64,000 nucleotides of DNA from an uncultured Prevotella sp. (GTDB lineage: Bacteria; Bacteroidota; Bacteroidia; Bacteroidales; Bacteroidaceae): the NCBI GenBank assembly GCA_905233165.1, contig CAJODL010000001.1, forward strand, positions 393,313-457,312, in the 5' to 3' direction. The translations under genes and the position numbers were made by a program. Shown here piece by piece: positions 53,504 to 61,443 of the stretch (position 1 is the first letter of the stretch; every line of letters begins with the position of its first letter). The notes below the pieces were generated by a model. It was not told where the DNA came from, did no database searches, and saw nothing but the letters and a program-made list of their open reading frames with translations.

Positions 53504-55440
53504 AATTTCACTCTAAGTGTTGTTGCAAATTGTCTGCCAGGCATTGGCCAACGTTGTACCATCTCAAATCTGTTGTCGAATAGATTCTGGCATTCAACTT
53601 CTGCGGTATAATGCTTGAGAAAAGTATATCCGACCTTTATGTCTGTGCAATGATATGCTCGAAGTGGAGCTTCAAGTTTGTTTTCCGTTGTCCAATATCG
53701 TTTATCTACAAACATGTGACTAATGCTAACTGTCAAACCTTTGTACAAAGCTGTATAAATGGCAGAGAAAGACCACTTTGGAGAATATGCGATATAATCA
53801 TTGTATGCATCTCCTGTCGGATCTGTGCGGTTTCTGTCATCTTGAAAAGTTCCTGTGAGGAAAAGGCTATGTTCACCATAAATTCCATCTGAAGGCCTGT
53901 AATGTGTGTTTATACTCATATCAACACCTGTCAAATGTGTTTTTCCGTAATTGAGCATTGTCCACATATATGATCCTTTAAGAGGTAGGCATACTATGCG
54001 GTCTCGAACACTATTTGTGTACCAATCTGCTTGTAGGTCAATACTTAAACCTGATAGAGTGGTTAGGTTGTAAGTCAGTCCCACATCGAATTGTCTGGTA
54101 TATTCAGGCTTTAAGAAACGATTGCCGACAAGTCTGTAATAAAGGTCGTTTAGGGTAGGGGCGCGGAATACAGTCTTGTAGAAAGTTCTTATAGTTAGGT
54201 TTCTAATGATAGAGTAACTGGCTACAGCATTCCAAGTAAATTTATCTAAAGGCGATGCTTTACCATTGGTATGGTCGGCAATACTTGTGTACATGCCTGC
54301 TATGTTAATATTCAGTTTATCATGATTATAGAATGCGGCTGCCGATGTCTTGCTGTCAAGCCTATATACATAGTGTGAGTTTTTCATATCTGTGGTGAGA
54401 TCAGACCATCTAAGGTCTGTTGATATGGAAATTCCAAAATCTTTGTATTTATATGAACCTGCGAATGCACCATATGCATCTTGTTGGTGATAGCGGTTGT
54501 CGGCTTTTATAGTGTTGTAGTTTTCTGGGAAGTCTGAACTATAGTGCAACCAATCGTTTGTATATTTTGCAATTCCTCGCAAGCCGAACTTACCATAATT
54601 CTCCTGCCATGTAAGTTGCGTGAAGAAGTTGCGGTCCCACTCCTTGCCTAAATCTGTATATCGGTCGGTAAGACGTCTGACAATTCCTCCGGGTAGCTCT
54701 CTAAAACTATTAAAATAGTAAGTGTGCCATTGAAAATTCTTATAGAAAGCGCAACCTTCTACACGGAAGGTGGTAATGGCTGTGTTTTTTCTCGTGCCAG
54801 TCGTGTCTTCATACTGAGTATGGTATCTGAAAGGGTAGTCTCCTTTGGAATGTATAAATTGTGCATCTATAAATCCCCATTTCTTGTATGAATATGTTGC
54901 ATTTACCTTATGTGTCCCGAAAGAACCGTTCTGATATGACATTGTCAGTAATGTGGTGTCAGGACGATGAGTTTTTAAGTAAACAGTAGATGCAGAGGCA
55001 TATTCTGAAGCCATCATCAGATATTCTGTTTTGTTTGCATTAAAAAGCGAAATGCTTTCAAGGGTTGTCAACGAGAATTTTCCGAGGTCAACAGTCCCAT
55101 TCTGTACATTCGTTATTCGTACTCCGTCAAGATAAACACCCACATGTTGTGAACCGAGAGAACGGACGTTTATAGTTTTTTGTCCGCCTAAACCGCCATA
55201 GTCCTTGATTTGAACACCTGACATGTATTTAAGAGCATCAGCAACAGAATTAGATGGGATATTAGTAAGTTGGTCTCTTGAGATAGTTTGGTTTGGTGTC
55301 GAACCTTTAATGCTCTTTATCACTACTTCACTAAGAGCATAGGTAGAGTCTGCACGCAACTTCTGTGCTGATGCAAATAAGCACCAACACATCATGCACG
55401 AAAGCATGATATACACCTTATTATATATTATATGCTTCAT
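53500..55440 (-). CDS. btuB: TonB-dependent outer-membrane cobalamin receptor
   Basis: 646 residues. Signal peptide to about residue 25, TonB-box-like ALSEVVIKS, plug (VADALKYMSGVQIKDYGGLG, RSLGSQHVGVYLDGVRI), then a 22-strand barrel ending in RQFATTLRVKL. First gene after a cobalamin riboswitch, so BtuB function is likely. Imports B12 across the outer membrane using TonB energy. Confidence 0.92.
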   Translation of the reverse strand: MKHIIYNKVYIMLSCMMCWCLFASAQKLRADSTYALSEVVIKSIKGSTPNQTISRDQLTNIPSNSVADALKYMSGVQIKDYGGLGGQKTINVRSLGSQHVGVYLDGVRITNVQNGTVDLGKFSLTTLESISLFNANKTEYLMMASEYASASTVYLKTHRPDTTLLTMSYQNGSFGTHKVNATYSYKKWGFIDAQFIHSKGDYPFRYHTQYEDTTGTRKNTAITTFRVEGCAFYKNFQWHTYYFNSFRELPGGIVRRLTDRYTDLGKEWDRNFFTQLTWQENYGKFGLRGIAKYTNDWLHYSSDFPENYNTIKADNRYHQQDAYGAFAGSYKYKDFGISISTDLRWSDLTTDMKNSHYVYRLDSKTSAAAFYNHDKLNINIAGMYTSIADHTNGKASPLDKFTWNAVASYSIIRNLTIRTFYKTVFRAPTLNDLYYRLVGNRFLKPEYTRQFDVGLTYNLTTLSGLSIDLQADWYTNSVRDRIVCLPLKGSYMWTMLNYGKTHLTGVDMSINTHYRPSDGIYGEHSLFLTGTFQDDRNRTDPTGDAYNDYIAYSPKWSFSAIYTALYKGLTVSISHMFVDKRYWTTENKLEAPLRAYHCTDIKVGYTFLKHYTAEVECQNLFDNRFEMVQRWPMPGRQFATTLRVKL

Positions 55441-55474
55441 TATCCGACTCCAGATCCTGGGAGCGATATGTAAT

Positions 55475-55615
55475 AGCGATAAGGTCGGTCTTCTGGCTTA
55501 CCCTCTCTGTTACGCCTTCCCGACAAAGGTCAGTGGCTTGTTTGTAACAGGAAAAAAGGGCTTACAGCTGCAGGAACAGCTCAGGTCTCTCACCTGATTC
55601 CCATTTACCCAATCG
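55475..55615 (-). promoter_or_regulatory. Cobalamin riboswitch
   Basis: On the minus strand GGGAATCAGGTG, CTGCAGCTGTAAGCCC, AAGCCACTG, GGGAAGGCG and AAGCCAGAAGACC occur in the order and spacing of the AdoCbl/cobalamin riboswitch (B12 box). It lies in the leader of btuB and should shut the operon off when B12 is plentiful. Confidence 0.93.
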
Positions 55616-55627
55616 CGTTTGCGGCTG

Positions 55628-55659
55628 CAAAGGTACGAAAAAATAAACGAACATGCAAA
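55628..55659 (-). promoter_or_regulatory. Promoter of the B12 uptake operon
   Basis: Minus strand TTTG (55656-55659), 20 bases, TACCTTTG (55628-55635), just before the riboswitch. Confidence 0.82.
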
Positions 55660-55731
55660 TTTTATTGCACTTTTTTCCCCATTAGTCCTATTGGACCTAT
55701 TGGATCCATAAGGCACCTTGTTCGTTTTTCG

Positions 55732-55739
55732 TACCTTTG
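55732..55739 (+). promoter_or_regulatory. -7 element of the gene at 55772
   Basis: TACCTTTG, 32 bases before the ATG, divergent from the B12 operon promoter; -33 not clear. Confidence 0.5.
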
Positions 55740-55771
55740 CACCGTTGATAACCCCAAAACCCTTTAAAGAT

Positions 55772-56563
55772 ATGAAAAAAAGAGTCATTCTGTCATTCAT
55801 TGCTGCTCTCTTTATGCAGCTCACAACCGTCAGTGCCGACAACTATACCGACGGAATAACGAAACTCATGGACAATGAGGCAATCTCGTCTTTCAATACG
55901 AAGATGTTTGAACAGTTGTCTCAAACTCCAAATGTTGATGTCGAATACTTCAAATCCCAGTTTGAGAATGAGGCTGTGGAATGGATTGCGGACCATTATC
56001 GTAAGAATATGCCCGAGAAGGACTTCAGTGACATGGTATCTTTCTTCCTGCAACCGGAAGTGCTGGCTATTCAGAAGAAAGTCCTTTCTGCCGTTGCTTC
56101 AAGTCAGGGGGAGGAGGTTAAGCAGAAACTGTTCCCCCAGATGATGACTCTCATTATGGGTGGAACACCCGAAGACCTGCAGGAGCCTGATTGTGACCCG
56201 GAGCTGAAGCAGGAAATACTCCATTGGATGGATGTTAATTTTGCCCGTGAGAATTTCAAGGCCTCCATTGAGGCTGCAAAAAGTGTTGTCGCAGATAATG
56301 CTCTTGCAAATTCAAAACTTCCGGAAGAGCAGAAGGAAAGGGTGACAAAAACGATGAACGGTGTCCTCTCTTTCATGGAGAGAAATACGACTCCACTGCT
56401 GATGATGTATATGGTCGGAAAGGTGGATTTGCATGATATGCAGGTGCTTAACTCTATCGAGAAAGAACCATTCTATGAAAGTTATAAGAAGACCAACCTA
56501 TCCTTGGACAACGATGTCTCGACCTTATTGGCAAAGGTTGTGGCTCACATGAAGAAGAACTAA
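55772..56563 (+). CDS. Secreted protein of unknown function (DUF2059-like?)
   Basis: 263 residues from ATG 55772 (MKKRVILSFIAALFMQLTTVSA, signal peptide); the frame begins upstream at 55718 but crosses the promoter. The mature part is helical. MPEKDFSDMVSFFLQPEVLAI resembles the ELxxxxxFYxSPxG element of DUF2059, but the match is weak. No membrane segment after the signal, so probably periplasmic. The HI0933-type gene starts two bases after its stop. Confidence 0.6.
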   Translation: MKKRVILSFIAALFMQLTTVSADNYTDGITKLMDNEAISSFNTKMFEQLSQTPNVDVEYFKSQFENEAVEWIADHYRKNMPEKDFSDMVSFFLQPEVLAIQKKVLSAVASSQGEEVKQKLFPQMMTLIMGGTPEDLQEPDCDPELKQEILHWMDVNFARENFKASIEAAKSVVADNALANSKLPEEQKERVTKTMNGVLSFMERNTTPLLMMYMVGKVDLHDMQVLNSIEKEPFYESYKKTNLSLDNDVSTLLAKVVAHMKKN

Positions 56564-56565
56564 AC

Positions 56566-57774
56566 TTGAGGACAGCAGTCATAGGTGGTGGGGCGGCAGG
56601 GTTTTTCCTTGCCGTAAACCTGAAAGAGATGATGCCGGAGATGGATGTTACCATCTTCGAGCGCAGCCAGCGGGTGCTCGCGAAGGTAGAGGTGAGCGGC
56701 GGCGGACGCTGCAACTGCACTAATTCCTTTGCCCGTGTGACGGACCTGCAGCAGGTCTATCCGCGTGGACATCGGCTGATGAAGCGGCTCTTTAATGTCT
56801 TCGACTATCGGGATGCATACGAGTGGTTTGAAAACCACGGCGTGCCATTAGTGACGCAGGATGACGAGTGTGTCTTTCCGCAGGCACAGGATTCGCACGC
56901 CATCATCGACTGCTTCCTCTCCCTTGCCCGCAGATATGGCATCAGGATACGCACCGGCGAAAAGATAACATCGCTCTCGCAGTTAGAGGGCTATGACAAT
57001 GTTGTCGTCACGACAGGCGGTTCGCCCAGCGGCAAGGGTTTGGAGTGGCTGGCCGTTTTGGGGCATGAGATAGAGGCTCCCGTGCCGTCGCTGTTCTCCT
57101 TTTCTGTTGCCGACAAACAGCTGCAGGCGCTGCAGGGCCTTGTTGTCAGTGATGTCACCGCCATGCTGCCCGGAACAAAACTGCGTGCCGACGGCCCCCT
57201 GCTGATAACCCATTGGGGCATGAGCGGCCCGGCCATCCTGCGCCTGTCAAGCTATGCAGCACGCCATCTGGCAGAACGGGAATATCACTCTCCCCTCAGC
57301 ATCCGGTGGGTGCAGCTGACGGAAGAAGAAATACGGGGTAGGATAGGGGAGCAGCAGAAGCTTCATGCCCAGAAGCAGCTGGCATCCTATTGTCCTTTCG
57401 GTTTGCAGCAGCGTCTGTGGGCATATCTGTTGCAGAAGTCCTTGGAGCAGCGGGCAACAATACGTTGGGCAGAGATAAATAAAAAGGACATCAATCGCCT
57501 TGTCAATGTCTTGCAGAATGATGTTTATGAGATATCCGGTCGTGCGCCTTTCAAGGATGAGTTCGTCACCTGTGGCGGAGTGTCCCTGAAGGCCATCAAC
57601 CTCTCCACCCTCGAAAGCCGTCATGTGCCCCATCTCTATTTTGCTGGCGAAGTCCTCGACATCGACGGCATCACCGGCGGTTTCAACTTCCAGGCCGCCT
57701 GGACAACAGCCTATACGGTGGCACGGAGCATCAGACAATGCACACCTCCCGCACCCCTGCGTCAGCAGCAGTAG
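56566..57774 (+). CDS. HI0933/BaiN-family FAD-dependent oxidoreductase
   Basis: 402 residues. The frame starts at a TTG (56566); an upstream in-frame stop leaves no ATG option, and the next ATG would cut the FAD loop AVIGGGAAGFFLAVNL. Other family marks: VSGGGRCNCTN (about 45), VVVTTGGSPSG, and the C-terminal YFAGEVLDIDGITGGFNFQAAW. Members reduce or dehydrogenate unknown, often steroid-like or flavin-linked, substrates; the substrate here is unknown. It follows the secreted-protein gene by two bases, so it is co-transcribed. Confidence 0.88.
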   Translation: MRTAVIGGGAAGFFLAVNLKEMMPEMDVTIFERSQRVLAKVEVSGGGRCNCTNSFARVTDLQQVYPRGHRLMKRLFNVFDYRDAYEWFENHGVPLVTQDDECVFPQAQDSHAIIDCFLSLARRYGIRIRTGEKITSLSQLEGYDNVVVTTGGSPSGKGLEWLAVLGHEIEAPVPSLFSFSVADKQLQALQGLVVSDVTAMLPGTKLRADGPLLITHWGMSGPAILRLSSYAARHLAEREYHSPLSIRWVQLTEEEIRGRIGEQQKLHAQKQLASYCPFGLQQRLWAYLLQKSLEQRATIRWAEINKKDINRLVNVLQNDVYEISGRAPFKDEFVTCGGVSLKAINLSTLESRHVPHLYFAGEVLDIDGITGGFNFQAAWTTAYTVARSIRQCTPPAPLRQQQ

Positions 57775-57809
57775 TCCTTTTTTTTACCGCACAAGCACAA
57801 ATATTTCTC

Positions 57810-57847
57810 AAAATGTTTGTTATATTAAACATTTTTATTTATCTTTG
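57810..57847 (+). promoter_or_regulatory. Promoter and operator of hipBA
   Basis: TTTG (57816-57819), 20 bases, TATCTTTG (57840-57847). A perfect inverted repeat AAAATGTTT (57810-57818), 8 bases, AAACATTTT (57827-57835) covers the -33 box and spacer, so a bound HipB dimer would block transcription. Confidence 0.75.
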
Positions 57848-57866
57848 CACCCGATAAGATACAATT

Positions 57867-58166
57867 ATGGGTAAGAACACATTTGGTAAAACGATGCCAA
57901 GGGCATTGAGCCAGAACCTGAAGATTATGGGCGAGCAAATTATGTTGGCCCGCAAGCGCAGGCATTTGTCTATGCAGGACATAGCAGACAGGGCTACTGT
58001 GACGCGCCTGACTGTCTCAAAGGTGGAACATGGTGACCCGACGGTCTCCATGGGGATTTATGCTCGCGTACTCTTTGCGCTGAATCTGGAAAATGACATC
58101 ACTCTGTTGGCTGCCGACGATGCTCTTGGCAGACAACTTCAGGATGCAGAATTACTCAGAAAATGA
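57867..58166 (+). CDS. hipB: HipB-like antitoxin, XRE family
   Basis: 99 residues. Helix-turn-helix at about 31-80 (RRHLSMQDIADRATVTRLTV, then SKVEHGDPTVSMGIYARVL). It binds the operator and neutralises HipA. Followed after 75 bases by hipA. In E. coli the two genes overlap; here the gap contains a palindrome. Confidence 0.88.
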   Translation: MGKNTFGKTMPRALSQNLKIMGEQIMLARKRRHLSMQDIADRATVTRLTVSKVEHGDPTVSMGIYARVLFALNLENDITLLAADDALGRQLQDAELLRK

Positions 58167-58216
58167 ATTATAGTGCAAGCGAGAGCAGAAGAGTTTACTC
58201 TTATGCCGAGGCGCCG

Positions 58217-58231
58217 CCTATAATCTATAGG
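58217..58231. promoter_or_regulatory. Palindrome between hipB and hipA
   Basis: CCTATA-ATC-TATAGG, perfect 6-base arms, 10 bases before the hipA ATG. It could be a second HipB site or a small hairpin that lowers hipA translation. Confidence 0.45.
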
Positions 58232-58241
58232 ATGAAAGACT

Positions 58242-59507
58242 ATGAAAAGGATTATAGTTTACGCAGATTTTGATTTTCTAACCTCCCCTGAAGAGATTGG
58301 ATTATTAGGCTACGAACATGTTCGTGGCAAAGACCATTTTGTCTTTGAGTATTCGCGCCAGTGGCTTAAACAACATGGCGGCATTCTGTTGAGCGGTGAC
58401 CTGATGAATGTTCCTTCGTTGCAGCATCCTCGTGGTAATGATAATGTATTCGGCTTCGTCAAGGATTCCTTTCCCGATCGCTGGGGACGTTTGTTGCTTG
58501 ATCGCCGAGAGCGACTGACTGCCCAACAGGAAGGTAGGCCAAAACGTATGCTCACTAATTACGATTATCTCATAGGTATCGAGGACTTTACACGTATGGG
58601 AGGCATACGTTACAAAGAGGAAGAAGGCGATGACTACATCAACGCGAGTGCAAAATACCTTGTTCCCCCTATTGAGAGTCTTCGCACCCTGTGTGATGCT
58701 TGCCATGAGATTGAGTTGGCGGAAGAACGCAATGAATTACCAAAACAGCGCTGGCTTGATCAGTTGATTGACCCAGGAACATCACTCGGTGGTGCTCGTC
58801 CTAAGGCAAATGTGGTTGATACGGACGGAACGCTGTATGTTGCCAAGTTCCCATCAAAAAAAGATCTGGAGAATACCGAGCTTATTGAGCACTTCTCGCA
58901 TCAACTGGCAGCCAAGGCTGGCATCAACGTGGCAAAGACGCGCACCATCAAGATTTCAAAAGACCGTGACCTGCTTCTTTCCGAACGTTTCGATAGAACA
59001 GCAGAAGGCCGTCGTATTCATTTTGCGTCTGCTATGTCGTTGCTTGGTTTTGACGATGGAGCTGGCAGCAGCACAGGGAACGGCTATCTTGATATTGTTG
59101 ATTTCATTCTTCGTGGGTGCACCGATGTGCGTCAGAATCTCCGTGAACTCTATCGCCGAGTGGCATTTAACGTCATGTTTGGCAACACCGACGACCATTT
59201 CCGTAATCATGGTTTCCTGCTTACCCAGAAAGGCTGGACACTCTCTCCTGCATACGACATCAACCCAGGAGCAAAGTTACATCAATGCTTGCTGATAGAC
59301 TCATACACAGAAGAATCGGACATCAATGTCCTGCTCTCTGCAAGCGAGAGCTATATGCTTGAACGCCAAGATGCATCAGAAATTATCGAGGAGGTTCGTG
59401 CCGCCATCAAAGACTGGCGCAAAACCGCTACCGAGCTGCAAATACCCATCAAACTGTTAGAATCATATTCCATTCGTTGGGATGAACTACGGAGGCCGCA
59501 CCAATAA
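58242..59507 (+). CDS. hipA: HipA-like serine/threonine kinase toxin
   Basis: 421 residues, full length with the N-terminal subdomain. Gly-rich loop PGTSLGGARPKA (about 178-189), ATP Lys202 in YVAKFPS, catalytic NTDDHFRNHG (about 315-324), metal Asp in LSPAYDINP (339). E. coli HipA phosphorylates glutamyl-tRNA synthetase and causes dormancy; the target here is not known. All catalytic residues are present, so the kinase is probably active. A terminator overlaps its end. Confidence 0.9.
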   Translation: MKRIIVYADFDFLTSPEEIGLLGYEHVRGKDHFVFEYSRQWLKQHGGILLSGDLMNVPSLQHPRGNDNVFGFVKDSFPDRWGRLLLDRRERLTAQQEGRPKRMLTNYDYLIGIEDFTRMGGIRYKEEEGDDYINASAKYLVPPIESLRTLCDACHEIELAEERNELPKQRWLDQLIDPGTSLGGARPKANVVDTDGTLYVAKFPSKKDLENTELIEHFSHQLAAKAGINVAKTRTIKISKDRDLLLSERFDRTAEGRRIHFASAMSLLGFDDGAGSSTGNGYLDIVDFILRGCTDVRQNLRELYRRVAFNVMFGNTDDHFRNHGFLLTQKGWTLSPAYDINPGAKLHQCLLIDSYTEESDINVLLSASESYMLERQDASEIIEEVRAAIKDWRKTATELQIPIKLLESYSIRWDELRRPHQ

Positions 59508-59530
59508 TGCAGCCTCCGCTATAATTTTTT
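59490..59530 (+). terminator. Terminator after hipA
   Basis: CGGAGGC (59490-59496) pairs with GCCTCCG (59512-59518), with an inner GCA/TGC, followed by a T-run at 59525-59530. Confidence 0.75.
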
Positions 59531-59539
59531 CGTTTTGAA

Positions 59540-59965
59540 TTACAAATCTGCATACTCTGTCTTGCAGGAGAAACAGGGACAGGCTTTCCTGACACCGGGC
59601 AATTCATTGTGTCCTACTATGCGTGCATTAGGATACTCCGCCCGCAGTTCTTTCAGCAGAGACCAAAGAGAAGCCTTCTGCATTTCTGTACGGGTATCGG
59701 CAGGACGCCCTTTCTCGTCAAGACCTCCCTCATAGACGATGCCGAGGGAACAGTGATTGTAATTGCGTGCATGAACGCCACGGACAGTTTCTGGAAGCAA
59801 TGGTATTATGTCACCATTGCGGCGAACATAATAATGGTATGAGCATTGTCCGAACTTCTTCTTGCCACAGGCGATGAGCGCTTCTGTGCTGAAGGGTATG
59901 TTGCACCTGTTAGCAACACAGTGGACCACCAACAGGCGCACAGAAGAATGTAGTAATGTTTTCAT
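59540..59965 (-). CDS. N-acetylmuramoyl-L-alanine amidase (type 2, phage-like)
   Basis: 141 residues without a signal peptide. Amidase_2/PGRP fold: zinc His in LLVVHCVAN, SYHYYVRRNGDI, GVHARNYNHCSLGI and the Cys ligand in KACPCF. Cuts the MurNAc-L-Ala bond. In Bacteroidales this small form is found with smalltalk and HU-type genes in prophage or ICE cargo, exactly as here. Could serve lysis or injection; which is unknown. Confidence 0.85.
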   Translation of the reverse strand: MKTLLHSSVRLLVVHCVANRCNIPFSTEALIACGKKKFGQCSYHYYVRRNGDIIPLLPETVRGVHARNYNHCSLGIVYEGGLDEKGRPADTRTEMQKASLWSLLKELRAEYPNARIVGHNELPGVRKACPCFSCKTEYADL

Positions 59966-59975
59966 AATAATACGT

Positions 59976-60074
59976 TTATCTCACGCAGGAAGAAGCACCG
60001 AGTGCTGTTAGTATTGCTGCAAGAATGTTTATTGCCGTCTGAAGAGCGTATTTGAGGATTTCTTTTTTGTGCAT
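59976..60074 (-). CDS. Smalltalk-like short protein (32 residues)
   Basis: ATG at 60074, 32 codons: MHKKEILKYALQ, a hydrophobic stretch TAINILAAILTALGAS, then SCVR and a stop. It fits the short Bacteroidales smalltalk proteins that stand between an amidase gene and an HU-like gene. It may act as a membrane peptide, for example holin-like, next to the amidase; no function is established to my knowledge. Confidence 0.75.
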   Translation of the reverse strand: MHKKEILKYALQTAINILAAILTALGASSCVR

Positions 60075-60233
60075 TGTGTTATGAAAATTTATTGGTAATT
60101 GTTAATTGACTTTTGACCTTTCTTGCAGTCGGGCGTACAAACCCTTTGTGCAAGCGGACAAGCCGAGCGGACCTTTGACCTTAAAAAGAAGCAGGAGCAC
60201 AGGGCGCGTTCATGAGAGGTGTAGATGTCTGGT

Positions 60234-60268
60234 GTAAGAGGTAAGATGTAAGATGTATGAAGTCAGAT
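60234..60268. repeat. Heptanucleotide array, GTAAGAT type
   Basis: GTAAGAG, GTAAGAT, GTAAGAT, GTATGAA, GTCAGAT. The gap 60075-60362 also has GACCTTT-type units near 60110 and 60171, separated by GC-rich filler; no gene is seen. Confidence 0.8.
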
Positions 60269-60362
60269 GAATCTTATTGCTCTTCTGGTGTCTCATCGCT
60301 GTTCCCCCCGGACACTCACTGCTTCAAGTCCCTTCCCTTGTTAAGGCAGGGATGGCCCGTTA

Positions 60363-61016
60363 TTAGCCCTCTTCCCAACCGTCGCCGGTGTTACTTCCGC
60401 CGCCGTTGTTGCCGCCAGTGTTGTCACCTCCGGTGTTTTCGTTTTCGTTTTCGTTGCCGCCTTGGTTTTCGTTACCACTGTTAGTGGTACTGCCACTCTG
60501 GTTTTGGTTTTCGTTTTCGTTATCGTTTTCGTCGCCATTATCGTTATCCGACTCTTCATCTTCCACGGTGTTATCCTTGGTGAGGGTTGATACATCGATA
60601 AAGCTTGCCTTCTTCAGGAACTCCTTAGAACTGAGGTTTTCCTCCTGCGATGCATCAGGCAGGAAGCGCAGACGCAGACCTTGGGCAATATTGCTGATAT
60701 TGAACTTGGTGATATCTTTCTCACCGCCTTCCTTGTTAGCAATGGTTACATAAAAAGTACCCAGACCATCGACCTTGACTTTCTTCGACTCCAGGAGTTG
60801 TTCGATGAGGCAGTTGCGGTAGGCTTCGAGCACTCCCATTACAACATCCACCGTATAGGGTGAGCCATGCGAACTGATGTGCCTGGCCATGTCGCGCTGA
60901 CTAAGTGTTTCAAGGCTGACGGCCTTGGCATAATAGGCAGCGTTTGCATTCCAGTTGGCATCTGTCAGTTTCAAACCCGGTGCCGTGCGAACTTTGCGAT
61001 AAATAATTTTACTCAT
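60363..61016 (-). CDS. HU-family DNA-binding protein with a low-complexity tail
   Basis: 217 residues from ATG 61016 (MSKIIYRKVRTAPGL). Residues 1-125 are an HU/HIG-type DNA-binding domain (VDGLGTFYVTI, ISNIAQGLRLRFLP). From about 150 the tail is only Asn, Glu, Gly, Asp, Thr and Gln (NENENENQNQ; TGGDNTGGNNGGG), coded by short repeats such as GAAAAC that can slip. The family is typical of Bacteroides mobile modules. Three 22-base repeats lie in its leader. Confidence 0.85.
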   Translation of the reverse strand: MSKIIYRKVRTAPGLKLTDANWNANAAYYAKAVSLETLSQRDMARHISSHGSPYTVDVVMGVLEAYRNCLIEQLLESKKVKVDGLGTFYVTIANKEGGEKDITKFNISNIAQGLRLRFLPDASQEENLSSKEFLKKASFIDVSTLTKDNTVEDEESDNDNGDENDNENENQNQSGSTTNSGNENQGGNENENENTGGDNTGGNNGGGSNTGDGWEEG

Positions 61017-61084
61017 AGTTTTAATGTTTTTTGTTGTGCTCCACATTCAGGAGTGAGAGCTTCTCCGTGAAAGAATAGCGTTTT

Positions 61085-61158
61085 TCCCGATACGCCGTTT
61101 CGTGGCCTTTGATACGCCGTTTCGTGGGTCCTGATACGCCGTTTCGTGTTTCACGATA
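61085..61158. repeat. Three 22-bp tandem repeats in the HU gene leader
   Basis: The 16-base core GATACGCCGTTTCGTG occurs three times at exactly 22-base steps, with variable 6-base spacers (GCCTTT, GGTCCT, TTTCAC) and a fourth GATAC start. 22 bases is two helical turns, so proteins would bind on one face. They lie between the -7 element (61159-61166, minus) and the HU ATG. Confidence 0.88.
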
Positions 61159-61166
61159 CAAAGGTA
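61159..61166 (-). promoter_or_regulatory. -7 element of the HU-type gene
   Basis: TACCTTTG on the minus strand; a TTG lies 22 bases upstream. The repeat array follows in the leader. Confidence 0.6.
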
Positions 61167-61217
61167 CGACATTCTGAAAGGGCGTTGACAACCTTTGATG
61201 ACTTTCATGATTAAAAC

Positions 61218-61403
61218 TCAATCTTCAATATCTATGCAATATTCCTCACAGAGAAAGCGTACAACGTTGGGAGGAAGTTTCTGAGCATATATGCTGACAC
61301 CCATAGCGGATAGCACTTGCCTGTGCGTTTTCAGAAAACGGTAGAATGTAGAGTATGATACGCCTGCCAATGTTGCAAGCTCTGATTTGGAATAGTATTT
61401 CAT
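61218..61403 (-). CDS. DUF4248 family protein, small helix-turn-helix
   Basis: 61 residues: MKYYSKSELATLAGVSYSTF with a MerR/excisionase-like helix-turn-helix (LATLAGVSYSTFYRFLKTH) and an acidic end. DUF4248 is regularly found beside HU and primase-type genes of Bacteroides mobile elements. It may regulate the module; the 22-base repeats downstream are a possible target. Confidence 0.82.
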   Translation of the reverse strand: MKYYSKSELATLAGVSYSTFYRFLKTHRQVLSAMGVSIYAQKLPPNVVRFLCEEYCIDIED

Positions 61404-61408
61404 CTTTT

Positions 61409-61443
61409 TAATTCATAATTCTTAATTCATAATTCTTAATTCA
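61409..61443. repeat. Heptanucleotide array, TAATTCA/TAATTCT type
   Basis: TAATTCA, TAATTCT, TAATTCA, TAATTCT, TAATTCA. The TAA of the upstream gene (61436-61438) lies within it. Confidence 0.9.

Noticed and set aside
57247..57738. 163-codon frame opposite the HI0933-type gene
   Set aside because: Shadow of a conserved coding region; no ribosome site or motif.
61021..61221. 66-codon frame through the 22-bp repeats
   Set aside because: It merely reads the repeats and the promoter of the HU-type gene; ends at the DUF4248 stop. The repeat is better explained as a regulatory site.
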